From Clostridiaceae bacterium (lineage in GTDB: Bacteria > Bacillota > Clostridia > Oscillospirales > Butyricicoccaceae), in NCBI GenBank assembly GCA_009911355.1, contig QXXE01000032.1, positions 1 through 42,553 of the forward strand: a stretch of DNA of 42,553 nucleotides, written 5' to 3'. The position numbers were made by a program, and so were the translations under genes. Shown here piece after piece: positions 1-8,286 of the stretch. Position 1 is the stretch's first letter. The number at the start of each line of letters is the position of its first letter. The notes under the pieces were generated by a model. The model was not told the origin of the DNA. It did not search any database and saw nothing but the letters and a program-made list of their open reading frames with translations.

Positions 1-2532
1 TCTTCGGGCTACAAGATCAACCGCGCGGGCGACGATGCTGCGGGCCTTGCTATTTCCGAAAAAATGCGCGCGCAGATCACCGGTCTGGAAGCGGCTCAGA
101 AGAACGTTAAGGACGGTATCTCCCTTGTAAACACCACTGAGGGCGCAATGCAGGAAATCCAGGACATGCTGAACCGCATGGTATCCCTGGCTACCCAGTC
201 CGCGAACGGCACCTACGACAACGAGGTTGACCGCGCGAACCTTCAGGCAGAGGTTGATCAGCTCCGTTCCGAAATCGACCGTATCGCTGATTCCGCAAAC
301 TTCAACGGTATCAAGCTGCTGGACGGCTCGCTGGACACCGAAGGCAACCCCACTATTTTTTCGGGTTCTGACCGTATCATTCAGTCCGTATGGACTGCGG
401 CTGATGGCGACCCGACAAAGGTAACCGGTACAAAAACCGTTCTTGACGGCGTTCCCGCCACCGAGAATGTTCAGACCGTTTTCGAGATGGATTTCTCCGA
501 TCTGAAGCCCACAGGCGTTGCTGGCACACCCGCAACGAAGGCTGTGTACACCTCAGCGGCACAGGATTTCCAATCCACCGGCAGCACGAAGGGTAAGTAT
601 ACGTCTACTGCGTTCACGACACCGTCTACCACAGCTGGTGCAAATGATTCCTTTGACATTTCGATCGGCGGCAAAACTTATAATGTAGCCGACACAAACG
701 ATGATGCCAATAAACAGGCTGCTGCATGGGCTGAAGCTTTCAATGCAGATACTGCGAATGCTGGCTGGACCGCTACTGCTACTGGCGCTAACATTACTCT
801 TACGTACGAAGATGATACCGCCGGACAGACCAGTCCCGTTATTGGTGGTACCTTTGCTGACGGTGATGGTGCTGGCACTGCGGCAACTGTAACAGGTCTT
901 TCCTTAGCTGCTGCAGTAACCACTAAGACCAACAGCACGGTCGCAGTAACGATTGATGGCAAGTCTTATGATGTCGATAAGGCCAATACAACCGCTGATG
1001 CTCAGTTAGATGCATGGATTGATGCGTATAATGCTGATGCGGCGAATACGGAATATACTGCAACAAAAAATGGTACTACGGTTGAGCTGACTCAGAAGAC
1101 CCCTACCGATCAAGCCACGAATAACACGGGGCTGGCTGGCGGCACATGGGTTGCTGGCGTAGCTGGTACTCCGGGCGGCAATATGACCATTGCTGGTAAG
1201 ACAGTTGCTGTGACTGGCGCAACTTTGGATGAGCAGCTGAAGGAATTCGCGGATGCCTGGAATGCAGATACCACAGTTAATGCAAACTGGTCGGCTTCTG
1301 TTGGTACTGGTGATGATGCTGGCAAGATTGTATTCACTGCAAAAACGGCTGGCGCAATCGATGGTGATGGTCCTGCTGCTGCTAACGCTCCCACCGGTAC
1401 TACTCAGAAAGACCCTGGTGCAGATGCGGTAGAAGCTGACGATAAGTTCACTGTAAAACTGAATAACGTGGAGATTGCTAAGGATGTTGCGCTTGAAGCT
1501 GACGACACTGCAGAAACAATCGCGGGTAAGGTCTTTACAGAACTTGGCGGCACCGCAGGTGCTGCACTGAATGGCGTTGACCTCTTTGGCGATGGCACTC
1601 TGTATACGGTTGAGCAGGACGGCACGAAGCTGAAGTTCACCTTGGAGAGCACTCCCACCGCAGACAATATCAAGGGTAACTTTGACTGGGATATTGAATC
1701 GGATACTGTTTTTGCGGGCAACCACACCGCTGGTACCAACGTTATAACCCCCGGTTCTGTAGAAAGCGCTGGCGTCCGTGCCAATACCGTGTTTGAAATC
1801 AAAGATACCGATTTGGTGGATGGCGCCAAGATCACCATTGATGGCAAAACCGTTACCCTGTCGGTAGGTGTAAACAGCACCGTTAAGGCTGGTGCCGGTG
1901 TTGTATCGCTGACCGATGCTGAGGCTGCTGATTTGCATCTCGCTCTGGGTAAAATCTCTGAAGGCTTTGGCGGCGGAACCACGAACTTTGAGGTTTCGGT
2001 CAATAACGGCGCCAACGGCGACGCGAAAACTGGTCTAGCAGTTTACAAGAAGGCTGATTCCAAGGAAAGCTACACGACCAAGGCAGATCTGGAAGCTGTT
2101 TTCTCGCTGTCGACCCCGGGCAAGGGTGAGGGCAAGGCTCTGACCCTCCAGATCGGCGATACCAGCGACAGCTACAACCAGCTGAACGTATCCGTTAAGG
2201 ATATGCACTGCGATTCGCTTGGCATTGACAAGATTGACATCTCCAACCCGGACGGCGCTGCTGCTGCGATCAATACGATCCGCAACGCAATCAATACCGT
2301 TTCGTCTGTCCGTGGTAATCTCGGTGCGATCTCGAACCGTCTCGACCATACGTCCAACAACCTGTCCGTAATGCGCGAGAACATCCAGGACGCGGAGTCC
2401 ACCATCCGCGACACCGATATCGCAGAAGAGATGATGAGCTACACGAAGAACAACATCCTTGTTCAGTCGGCTCAGGCAATGCTCGCGCAGGCCAACCAGG
2501 TCCCGCAGGGCGTCCTCCAGCTGCTCCAGTAA
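1..2532 (+). CDS. fliC: Flagellin, very large, 5' end outside the window
   Basis: The frame is open from base 1, so the gene is cut by the window edge; at least 843 residues are visible. The first residues (NRAGDDAAGLAISEKMRAQI) and the last about 100 (NNLSVMRENIQDAESTIRDT, ending VPQGVLQLLQ) are the conserved D0/D1 flagellin helices that pack in the filament core. The roughly 600 residues between them are a surface-exposed variable region, rich in Ala, Gly, Thr, Asn and Asp. At least three related segments of 80 to 96 residues can be seen there, starting near bases 646, 934 and 1177, each with a G-K-(T/S)-x-x-V strand and an A-(F/Y/W)-N-A-D helix. Ordinary flagellins are about 270 to 550 residues, so this one is unusually long. 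A strong terminator follows, so it is the last gene of its transcript. The family is certain; the exact symbol (fliC or hag) is a naming choice. Confidence 0.96.
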   Translation, partial: SSGYKINRAGDDAAGLAISEKMRAQITGLEAAQKNVKDGISLVNTTEGAMQEIQDMLNRMVSLATQSANGTYDNEVDRANLQAEVDQLRSEIDRIADSANFNGIKLLDGSLDTEGNPTIFSGSDRIIQSVWTAADGDPTKVTGTKTVLDGVPATENVQTVFEMDFSDLKPTGVAGTPATKAVYTSAAQDFQSTGSTKGKYTSTAFTTPSTTAGANDSFDISIGGKTYNVADTNDDANKQAAAWAEAFNADTANAGWTATATGANITLTYEDDTAGQTSPVIGGTFADGDGAGTAATVTGLSLAAAVTTKTNSTVAVTIDGKSYDVDKANTTADAQLDAWIDAYNADAANTEYTATKNGTTVELTQKTPTDQATNNTGLAGGTWVAGVAGTPGGNMTIAGKTVAVTGATLDEQLKEFADAWNADTTVNANWSASVGTGDDAGKIVFTAKTAGAIDGDGPAAANAPTGTTQKDPGADAVEADDKFTVKLNNVEIAKDVALEADDTAETIAGKVFTELGGTAGAALNGVDLFGDGTLYTVEQDGTKLKFTLESTPTADNIKGNFDWDIESDTVFAGNHTAGTNVITPGSVESAGVRANTVFEIKDTDLVDGAKITIDGKTVTLSVGVNSTVKAGAGVVSLTDAEAADLHLALGKISEGFGGGTTNFEVSVNNGANGDAKTGLAVYKKADSKESYTTKADLEAVFSLSTPGKGEGKALTLQIGDTSDSYNQLNVSVKDMHCDSLGIDKIDISNPDGAAAAINTIRNAINTVSSVRGNLGAISNRLDHTSNNLSVMRENIQDAESTIRDTDIAEEMMSYTKNNILVQSAQAMLAQANQVPQGVLQLLQ
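646..1420 (+). repeat. Tandem domain repeats inside the flagellin variable region
   Basis: Three diverged copies of a segment of 80 to 96 residues lie in tandem, starting near 646, 934 and 1177. Shared landmarks are an initial beta strand with GKTYNV / GKSYDV / GKTVAV, a helix containing AEAFNAD / IDAYNAD / ADAWNAD, and a later W-x-A-x or Y-x-A-x strand. A more distant fourth copy may begin near 1441. This pattern suggests growth of the exposed domain by duplication. Confidence 0.7.
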
Positions 2533-2568
2533 GCGGAAAGCAGCTTCGCGAAATACAGCAATTTCAAA

Positions 2569-2604
2569 AAGCCCCGCTGCCTTTTGGCAGCGGGGCTTTC
2601 CCTT
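2569..2604 (+). terminator. Rho-independent terminator after flagellin
   Basis: A perfect 13-bp stem (AAGCCCCGCTGCC, loop TTTT, GGCAGCGGGGCTT) is followed by TCCCTTTTC. It lies about 37 nt after the flagellin stop codon. Confidence 0.85.
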
Positions 2605-2707
2605 TTCCGGGCTTTCCCTTTTCTGGTCTTTCCAAACCGGATAAGCATTTTTGACAAAATCACCAAGAATGGAGGGTAAAATTTTATGCAAACCCAGCAA
2701 AGGATGA

Positions 2708-2737
2708 TTGACACAATTTATACCAGCATGGTATAAT
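2708..2737 (+). promoter_or_regulatory. Sigma-A promoter of the dehydrogenase fusion gene
   Basis: Consensus -35 TTGACA (2708-2713) and -10 TATAAT (2732-2737) with an 18-bp spacer. An inverted repeat ATACCA-GCA-TGGTAT (2720-2734) fills the spacer and runs into the -10, a good place for a repressor. A second AT-rich dyad, AAAATAAT N7 ATTATTTT (2749-2771), lies just downstream and could be a Fur-family (PerR/Fur) site. The promoter is clear; the operators are inference. Confidence 0.8.
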
Positions 2738-2803
2738 AAGGATGTATTAAAATAATACTCATTATTATTTTATCACCAACAGATGCAAAAGGAGGTACCC
2801 CCT

Positions 2804-4714
2804 ATGTTGTTCCAGACGACCGAGGCCCACGAGGAACTGCGTGCCAAAATACGCGCCTTTGCGGAAGCCGAGGTAAAACCCCAGGCCTTCCTGATGGACA
2901 AAGAAAACGGATTCCCGGCCGAAGCGGTCAAAAAATTCGGCGAAATGGGCCTGATGGGCATTCCGTACCCGAAGGAATACGGCGGCGCGGGGCTGGATGT
3001 GACCAGCTACGCAATCGCCGTTGAGGAACTGTCCCGCGTGGACGGCGGCACCGGCGTAATCCTGTCCGCCCATGTTTCGCTTGGCACCTGGCCGATCTTC
3101 GCTTTCGGCAATGAAGAGCAGAAGCAGAAATACCTGGTCCCGCTCTGCAAGGGCGAAAAAATCGGCGCGTTTGGCCTGACCGAACCGAATGCGGGTTCGG
3201 ACGCGGGCGGTACCGAGACGACCGCCGTAGACAAGGGCGACCACTGGCTGCTCAATGGCGGCAAAATCTTCATTACGAACGCCCCCAAGGCGGATACTTA
3301 TGTTGTGTTTGCGGTCACAACGCCCGATATCGGCACCCGCGGCATTTCCGCGTTTATTGTCGAAAAGGGCTGGGAGGGCTTCACTTTCGGCGACCATTAT
3401 GACAAGATGGGCATCCGTTCCTCGTCAACTGCGGAGCTGATCTTTAATGATGTAAAGGTCCCCAAGGAGAACCTGCTGGGCAAGGAAGGCCAGGGCTTCA
3501 AGATCGCGATGGCGACCCTGGACGGCGGGCGCATCGGCATCGCGTCGCAGGCGCTGGGCATTGCGCAGGGCGCTTATGAGTCTGCGGTTGAATATGCCAA
3601 AGAGCGCGTCCAGTTTGGCAAGCCGATTGGGTTTAACCAGGCGCTGGGCTTCAAACTGGCTGATATGGCGGTCAAGCTGCGTTGCGCGCGGTTCCTGGTC
3701 TACTCTGCGGCGGAGAAGAAGGAAGCGCATGCGCCGTACAGCACCGAGGCGGCGATGGCCAAGCTGTATGCGTCGGAGATTGCGCTGGAAGTGACCAACG
3801 ACGCGGTACAGATTTTTGGCGGCACCGGCTTCCTCAAGGGCATGGACGTCGAGCGGATGTATCGCGACGCGAAGATCACGACCATTTACGAGGGCACCAG
3901 CGAGGTGCAGCGCATGGTCATTGCGGCAAGCATTATGGGCAAGCCCCCGAAGAAGGAGGGCGGCTCTTCCAGCAGGCCCAAGAAGCCCGCGCCGGTGACG
4001 GGTGTCCGCAAACACCTGATCTTAAAGGACGGCTCCAGCGAGGACAAGGTCAATGCCCTTGTCGAAGCGCTGAAAAAGGACGGGCACGACTTTACGGTCG
4101 GCATCCCGCTTGACACGCCCATTTCGCAGGCGGAGCGCGTCGTTTCGGCGGGTGTCGGCATCGGCAGCAAGGAAAATATGAAGCTGATTGAAGGCTTGGC
4201 GAAAGCGGCAGGCGCTGCAATTGGCTCGTCCCGCCCGGTTGCGGAGACGCTGCAATACGTCCCGCTGAATCGTTATGTAGGCATGTCGGGTCAAAAATTC
4301 AAGGGCAACCTGTACATTGCGTGCGGCATTTCCGGCGCGATCCAGCACCTGAAGGGGATCAAGGACGCGTCGACAATTGTGGCGATCAACAAGAACGGCA
4401 ATGCGCCGATTTTCAAGAACTGTGACTACGGCATTGTAGGCGATGTCAACGAGATCCTGCCGCTTTTGGCGGCGGCGCTGGACACAGGCGACAAGCAGCC
4501 CGCCCCGCCGATGGTGAAGATGAAGCGCCCGCCCGTCCCGCGTCCGGAGCCGATCGGCCCGCGCTATGTCTGCGGCGGCTGCGGGTATGAGTACGTCCCG
4601 GAACTTGGCGACGAGGACGCTGAGGTAGCGCCCGGCACACTGTTCTCCGCGTTGCCTGACGAGTGGGTCTGCCCGGAATGCGCCGAGGGCAAGGATCAGT
4701 TTATTGAAGCTTGA
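2804..4714 (+). CDS. Acyl-CoA dehydrogenase / ETF-alpha FAD domain / rubredoxin fusion
   Basis: A 636-residue cytoplasmic flavoprotein with three modules. Residues 1-380 are a full acyl-CoA dehydrogenase; the catalytic base is expected to be Glu363 in IYEGTSEVQ. After a linker rich in Ser, Lys and Pro, residues about 400-560 match the C-terminal FAD domain of ETF-alpha, with the signature [16 protein letters not shown] and [13 protein letters not shown]. The ETF-alpha N-terminal domain and ETF-beta are absent. Residues 587-636 are a rubredoxin with C590-x2-C593-GY and C623-PE-C626. The domain order suggests electrons pass from acyl-CoA through FAD and FAD to the Fe(Cys)4 centre inside one chain, or the reverse. 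Start chosen at ATG 2804 because AAAGGAGG (2788-2795) lies 8 nt upstream; the more upstream ATG at 2783 would put the ribosome site inside the gene. The flavodiiron gene next door is a likely electron partner. Substrate chain length cannot be read from sequence. Confidence 0.93.
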   Translation: MLFQTTEAHEELRAKIRAFAEAEVKPQAFLMDKENGFPAEAVKKFGEMGLMGIPYPKEYGGAGLDVTSYAIAVEELSRVDGGTGVILSAHVSLGTWPIFAFGNEEQKQKYLVPLCKGEKIGAFGLTEPNAGSDAGGTETTAVDKGDHWLLNGGKIFITNAPKADTYVVFAVTTPDIGTRGISAFIVEKGWEGFTFGDHYDKMGIRSSSTAELIFNDVKVPKENLLGKEGQGFKIAMATLDGGRIGIASQALGIAQGAYESAVEYAKERVQFGKPIGFNQALGFKLADMAVKLRCARFLVYSAAEKKEAHAPYSTEAAMAKLYASEIALEVTNDAVQIFGGTGFLKGMDVERMYRDAKITTIYEGTSEVQRMVIAASIMGKPPKKEGGSSSRPKKPAPVTGVRKHLILKDGSSEDKVNALVEALKKDGHDFTVGIPLDTPISQAERVVSAGVGIGSKENMKLIEGLAKAAGAAIGSSRPVAETLQYVPLNRYVGMSGQKFKGNLYIACGISGAIQHLKGIKDASTIVAINKNGNAPIFKNCDYGIVGDVNEILPLLAAALDTGDKQPAPPMVKMKRPPVPRPEPIGPRYVCGGCGYEYVPELGDEDAEVAPGTLFSALPDEWVCPECAEGKDQFIEA

Positions 4715-4729
4715 CCGTCTTGTTTGGGG

Positions 4730-4847
4730 CCCGCCCTCTGCGGAGGGCGCCGGGGCGCTGCCCCTGGACCCCGGCCCCTGCGCGGGGCAGCGCCAGAGGG
4801 GCTAGCCCCTCTGGACTCCCGTTCTCGCCTGCGGGCGGGACGGGGGG
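4730..4847 (+). repeat. Dispersed GC-rich repeat, copy 1
   Basis: Begins 16 nt after the stop of the dehydrogenase fusion and points the same way. It contains hairpins such as GCCCTCTGCGGAGGGC, GGGGCGCTGCCCC and CAGAGGGGCTAGCCCCTCTG and ends with the family end motif TCGCCTGCGGGCGGGACG. Related copies lie near 7296, 14411, 17378, 18826, 26436 and 28498. Confidence 0.8.
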
Positions 4848-4926
4848 ATATGCGCTGCTTTCTGCGCACTGGATATACGGCGATTGCTTTTTATCTTTCA
4901 TCATCTGAAACAAAGGAGGATTTTCC

Positions 4927-6141
4927 ATGTATTGCGTTCGCAAGGTCACAGACGATCTTTACTGGGTGGGTGCAAACGACCATCGACTCCACCTGTTTGA
5001 AAATATCCATCCCATCCCGCGCGGCGTATCCTATAATGCGTATCTTCTGCTCGACAAGAGCACGGTTCTGTTTGACACGGTCGACTGGTCCGCGTGCCGC
5101 CAGCTTTTGGAGAATGTAGGGCATCTTTTGGACGGGCGTCCGCTTGATTATCTCCTGATTAACCATATGGAGCCCGACCACGGTGCATCGATCGAAGAGA
5201 TCCTGCTGCGCTGGCCCGAGGTCAAGGTTATTTCGACCGAAAAGGCGTTTATGCTGATGCGGCAGTTTGGTTTCCATATTGACGGCCACGAGCTGATTAC
5301 GGTCAAAGAGGGTGACACCTTTGAGTTTGGCGCGCATAAGGTTACTTTTGTTGCTGCGCCGATGGTGCACTGGCCCGAAGCGATGGTCACTTTCGACCTG
5401 ACGAACGGCGTTCTGTTCTCGGCGGACGCGTTCGGCTCGTTTGGCGCTCTGGACGGCAAGCTGTTCGCCGACGAGGTCAATTTTGACCGCGACTGGATCG
5501 ACGACGCGCGCCGCTACCTGACCAACATCGTCGGCAAGTATGGCCCCCACGTGCAGCTGCTGCTGAAAAAAGCGTCGGGCATCCTCGACCAGATCAAGTT
5601 TATCTGCCCGCTGCACGGGCCGGTCTGGCGGGAGAACTTGGGCTATTTCGTTGACAAATATGACAAGTGGAGCCGCTATGAGCCCGAGGAGCAGGGCGTA
5701 TTGATCGCTTATGCGTCGATGTACGGCAACACGGAAGCTGCTGCGCAGGCGCTTGCGTCCAAGCTTTGCGAGAAGGGAATGTCCAACGTTTGGGTTTATG
5801 ACGTTTCTAACACCCATGTTTCGCAGCTGATTTCCGAGTCCTTCCGGCTCAGCCATATTGTGCTTGCGTCCGTGACCTATAATTTGGGGATTTATCCGGT
5901 CATGCACAATTTCCTTATGGACATGAAGGCGCTGAACCTCCAGAACCGCACCTTTGCGATTGTTGAAAACGGTTCCTGGGCGATCAAGTCTGGTGACCTG
6001 ATGCAGAAATTTATTGAGAACGAGCTCAAGAACATGACTGTTTTGGGCGACCGGCTCACGATGGCTTCCTCGCTGCATGAGGACAAGGCAAGCGATCTCG
6101 AATCCCTTGCCGATTCGATCATTGAGTCGATGAAAAAGTAA
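4927..6141 (+). CDS. fprA: Flavodiiron protein (A-type flavoprotein, O2/NO reductase)
   Basis: A 404-residue cytoplasmic protein, the normal length for a two-domain flavodiiron protein. The N-terminal beta-lactamase-like domain carries the full di-iron ligand set: H80-x-E82-x-D84-H85 (NHMEPDHG), H148, D167 and H230 (CPLHGPVW). The C-terminal flavodoxin domain starts near residue 257 with the FMN phosphate loop YASMYGNTEAAA. The family reduces O2 to water and/or NO to N2O in anaerobes, taking electrons from rubredoxin. No rubredoxin gene stands nearby, but the upstream dehydrogenase ends in a rubredoxin domain, which makes that protein a plausible donor. Start ATG 4927 has AAAGGAGG about 8 nt upstream. 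No convincing separate promoter was seen after the intervening repeat, so it may be read from the upstream promoter. O2 versus NO preference cannot be told from sequence. Confidence 0.95.
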   Translation: MYCVRKVTDDLYWVGANDHRLHLFENIHPIPRGVSYNAYLLLDKSTVLFDTVDWSACRQLLENVGHLLDGRPLDYLLINHMEPDHGASIEEILLRWPEVKVISTEKAFMLMRQFGFHIDGHELITVKEGDTFEFGAHKVTFVAAPMVHWPEAMVTFDLTNGVLFSADAFGSFGALDGKLFADEVNFDRDWIDDARRYLTNIVGKYGPHVQLLLKKASGILDQIKFICPLHGPVWRENLGYFVDKYDKWSRYEPEEQGVLIAYASMYGNTEAAAQALASKLCEKGMSNVWVYDVSNTHVSQLISESFRLSHIVLASVTYNLGIYPVMHNFLMDMKALNLQNRTFAIVENGSWAIKSGDLMQKFIENELKNMTVLGDRLTMASSLHEDKASDLESLADSIIESMKK

Positions 6142-6151
6142 GCTTCCGCAG

Positions 6152-6182
6152 GGATACAGGGCGCTCTGCCCTGTATCCTTTT
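6152..6182 (+). terminator. Terminator after fprA
   Basis: An 11-bp stem GGATACAGGGC / GCCCTGTATCC with a 5-nt loop, followed by TTTTGCC, 11 nt after the stop codon. Confidence 0.85.
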
Positions 6183-6257
6183 GCCTTCGCGGGGCCTTCA
6201 TTAGCATTTCATACAAATATTTTGTTTTGTAATTAGATAATTTTCACAATATATCTC

Positions 6258-6286
6258 TTGCCAGCCAGCCTGTGCAGTGGTACAAT
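6258..6286 (+). promoter_or_regulatory. Promoter of the 32-residue small gene
   Basis: -35 TTGCCA (6258-6263), 17-bp spacer, -10 TACAAT (6281-6286). It lies about 40 nt upstream of a small reading frame with a strong ribosome site. Confidence 0.65.
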
Positions 6287-6326
6287 ACGAATGCTAAGAA
6301 ATCCAATGCAAAGGAGGGCAATCCCT

Positions 6327-6425
6327 ATGTTCAACCGTGAAAAAAGAGCGGAACGCCGCGCCGCAAAGGAAGCAAAATGGCTTTCGATGTTCGAGCAGTC
6401 GGCAATTTTCCGTGTAAACCAGTAA
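6327..6425 (+). CDS. 32-residue basic small protein
   Basis: The frame runs from ATG 6327 to TAA 6425 and encodes 32 residues, beginning MFNREKRAERRAAKEAKW and ending IFRVNQ. AAAGGAGG (6310-6317) sits 9 nt before the ATG. A promoter (6258-6286) precedes it and an intrinsic terminator (6432-6468) follows 7 nt after the stop, so the gene forms a complete stand-alone unit. The peptide has no signal sequence; its first two thirds are very rich in Arg, Lys, Glu and Ala and should form a charged helix, and the tail is more hydrophobic. No family is recognised. It could bind nucleic acid, the ribosome or a larger protein, but nothing in the sequence decides this. The completeness of the expression signals is the main reason to call it a gene. 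Confidence 0.7.
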   Translation: MFNREKRAERRAAKEAKWLSMFEQSAIFRVNQ

Positions 6426-6431
6426 ATGCGG

Positions 6432-6468
6432 ACAGCGTCTTGGGCAAACCCCAGGGCGCTGTTTTTTT
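6432..6468 (+). terminator. Terminator of the small gene
   Basis: Hairpin ACAGCG...CGCTGT with an inner G+C-rich stem (TTGGG / CCCCA) followed by a run of seven T. It begins 7 nt after the stop of the 32-residue gene. Confidence 0.8.
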
Positions 6469-6472
6469 GATA

Positions 6473-6502
6473 TTGACGGCGCGGCCCGGTACGTGGTACA
6501 AT
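6473..6502 (+). promoter_or_regulatory. Probable promoter of the phosphodiesterase gene
   Basis: TTGACG (6473-6478) and TACAAT (6497-6502) with an 18-bp spacer, directly after the preceding terminator and about 105 nt before the start codon. Confidence 0.55.
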
Positions 6503-6607
6503 GCCTACAGTATATCGTATCAGTGCGGCTGTTCCCTGCTGTTGGACAGCGGCAAAACCCTGCTGTACGAAAAACAGTTTGAAATGCAACGCAAGGAGTG
6601 TTCCCCG

Positions 6608-7276
6608 ATGATGATAACCGCCCATTCCGGCAGCGACGGCACGCCGGATAATTCTCTGGAATTTGTACATTACGTGCTTTCCCTCCGCCCTGACGCTTTC
6701 GAGATCGACGTCCACCGCCGCTCTGACGGCGTGCTCGTGATCGCCCATGACGCCGACCCTTCCGGCGCTTACGCAAACTGTCCTACGCTGGCTGAGGTCT
6801 GCCGCCTTGCAACGTCTTTGCCGCAGATTGGGATCAATTACGATTGTAAGGAGGCGGGGCTTGAACTGGACGTCTGCACGTTACACAGCGAATGCTGCCC
6901 AGGCAACCCGATTTTCCTTTCGGGGACGGTCTCCCCTGCCCTGTATCGTGACCGGTGCGCCGATTTCCGCGGTGCGGTACCGCTTCTGAATGCCGAAGAG
7001 ATTGTGCGCGATTTTTACCCCCGGATGCTGGCGGGCGAATCGGCGGCATGCGGCAAAGAAGCGGCAGAAGCCTGCAAAAGCTGCGGGGCTTCGGTAGTGA
7101 ATGTGTACTGCTGGTGCTGCCCCGACCCATTTTTAAAGGAACTGCGGGATGCTGGGCTGAACGCTTCGGTCTGGACGGTTGACGAACCCGACCTCGCTGA
7201 GCTTTTCCGCGTCCGTGATGTTTTCAACCTTACGACCCGGATTCCCGCGGAACTCATCCGCACCTTTGATCGCTAA
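6608..7276 (+). CDS. Glycerophosphodiester phosphodiesterase-like TIM-barrel protein
   Basis: 222 residues. The N-terminal block has the family layout: AHSG (in place of HRG), then DNSLEFVHYVL (in place of ENTL), then FEIDVHRRSDGVLVIAHD, which holds the metal-binding Glu and Asp and the second catalytic His. The C-terminal part has the barrel-end pattern NASVWTVDEPDLAELFRV. The family hydrolyses glycerophosphodiesters to glycerol-3-phosphate and an alcohol using a divalent metal. It is slightly shorter than the usual 240 to 250 residues. No signal peptide is present, so it should be cytosolic. Start chosen at ATG 6608, with AAGGAG (6593-6598) 9 nt upstream; ATG 6611 is also possible. A longer reading upstream would run through a terminator and is not credible. 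Confidence 0.8.
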   Translation: MMITAHSGSDGTPDNSLEFVHYVLSLRPDAFEIDVHRRSDGVLVIAHDADPSGAYANCPTLAEVCRLATSLPQIGINYDCKEAGLELDVCTLHSECCPGNPIFLSGTVSPALYRDRCADFRGAVPLLNAEEIVRDFYPRMLAGESAACGKEAAEACKSCGASVVNVYCWCCPDPFLKELRDAGLNASVWTVDEPDLAELFRVRDVFNLTTRIPAELIRTFDR

Positions 7277-7295
7277 AGCGCGGCTGACGGGGGTT

Positions 7296-7395
7296 TCGCT
7301 CCCTGCGGGGAGCGCCCGGGGCTCTGCCCCGGACCCCGCGATTTTTTCGAGAAAAAATCGAGTAAAAGCTTTTTCTCGCCTGCGGGCGGGACGGA
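7296..7395 (+). repeat. Dispersed GC-rich repeat, copy 2 (with A/T hairpin)
   Basis: Starts 20 nt after the phosphodiesterase stop, same direction. Modules in order: CGCTCCCTGCGGGGAGCG, CCGGGGCTCTGCCCCGG, an A/T hairpin ATTTTTTCGAGAAAAAAT with one C-G closing pair, then GAGTAAAAGC and the end motif TCGCCTGCGGGCGGGACG. Confidence 0.8.
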
Positions 7396-7539
7396 GGCTT
7401 TAGGGCTCTGCCCGCTATTGCCGCTTGGTGAACCCGCCCGCCAGAATAGCGGCGGGCGGGTTGGGCTTGGTTTCTGGATGGATGCTTCCTTTTTTGTGAT
7501 AAGATGTCAAATTCGCGCGTAAACGCTCCAACCGCTTTA

Positions 7540-7575
7540 GCAAAAACCGCTTGCCGCAAAGCAGGCGGTTTTTGC
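7540..7575 (+). terminator. Bidirectional hairpin terminator upstream of marR
   Basis: GCAAAAACCGC ... CGGTTTTTGC stem with TTGC/GCAG inner pairs. T runs on both strands allow termination in either direction. A second GC-only hairpin AACCCGCCCGCC / GGCGGGCGGGTT lies near 7435-7463. Confidence 0.65.
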
Positions 7576-7759
7576 TTTGGGTATTATTGAGGCAGTCACA
7601 GGATACCCTGCGGCACTTGCCACTGAAAAAATCAATTTTTCCTCAAAAAAACGCATTTCAGAAACAAATCGTATATTGATCTATGGAAATACGGAAACCC
7701 TTTGTCCCAGCGGCATAACCGCAGCCCGAAAAACTTTATCTCAACCGCGCCAAAAGCGC

Positions 7760-7805
7760 TTGACAGCCCATCCAGCGCAGTCTATACTAGTTCTATATCG
7801 AACAA
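7760..7805 (+). promoter_or_regulatory. marR promoter with candidate self-operator
   Basis: -35 TTGACA (7760-7765), 17-bp spacer, -10 TATACT (7783-7788). An inverted repeat TAGTTC-TATATC-GAACAA (7788-7805; 5 of 6 positions pair) covers the expected transcription start, the usual place for a MarR-family autorepressor site. Confidence 0.7.
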
Positions 7806-7833
7806 TCTACGCTTGTTGGAAAGGAGGCTGGAC

Positions 7834-8271
7834 ATGGAAAAAAAGACGCCTTTGGGCTTCCGTCTGCGCACGCTGAACAATGAAATCAACCGTTACCTTG
7901 ACCGGCGCGCCCGCGAACAGGGGCTGGACGACGCGACGCTCAGCAATATGTGGGTGCTGCGCGTGCTGTACGAAAACCGCAGGCACGACGTTTTCCAGAA
8001 GGACCTCGAAGTCGAATGCGGCCTTGCGCGTTCCACGGTAACCGGTATTGTAAAGCTGATGGAGTCCAAAGGTCTCCTCTGCCGCGAGTCTGTGCCGGAG
8101 GATTTGCGCCTGAAAAAGCTGACGCTGACCGAGGAAGGCATCGCCGCGCACAAAACGATGGTGCGCATCTCCGCAGAACTCGAGCGCGCGCTGACCAAAG
8201 ACGTTACGGTCGACGAACGAGCGGCCTTTGCCGCCATGCTGCGGCGGATGCAGCGCAACCTGCGTTTTTAG
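7834..8271 (+). CDS. MarR-family transcriptional regulator
   Basis: 145 residues, typical for the family. Residues about 35-100 form the winged helix-turn-helix: the recognition helix region is CGLARSTVTGIVKLMESKGLL and the wing is VPEDLRLKKLTLTEEG, the D-x-R-x-K-x-x-x-L-T-E-x-G pattern of MarR proteins. The ends form the dimer helices. Start ATG 7834 has AAGGAGG about 6 nt upstream. The inverted repeat over its own promoter suggests autoregulation. It is followed 140 nt later by the metal GTPase cluster and could control it, but the two have separate promoters. It has few His residues, so it does not look like the zinc sensor AdcR. The ligand is unknown. Confidence 0.9.
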   Translation: MEKKTPLGFRLRTLNNEINRYLDRRAREQGLDDATLSNMWVLRVLYENRRHDVFQKDLEVECGLARSTVTGIVKLMESKGLLCRESVPEDLRLKKLTLTEEGIAAHKTMVRISAELERALTKDVTVDERAAFAAMLRRMQRNLRF

Positions 8272-8286
8272 CCCTCCTGCGCCCGG

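Noticed and set aside
1006..1938. A 310-residue minus-strand frame opposite the flagellin gene
   Set aside because: Shadow of the flagellin variable region; no ribosome site and no recognisable domain.
7254..7559. Arg-, Gly- and Pro-rich small frames over the dispersed repeats (also near 14300 and 17374)
   Set aside because: They arise from the repeats themselves, recur in the same form wherever the repeat lies, and lack expression signals.
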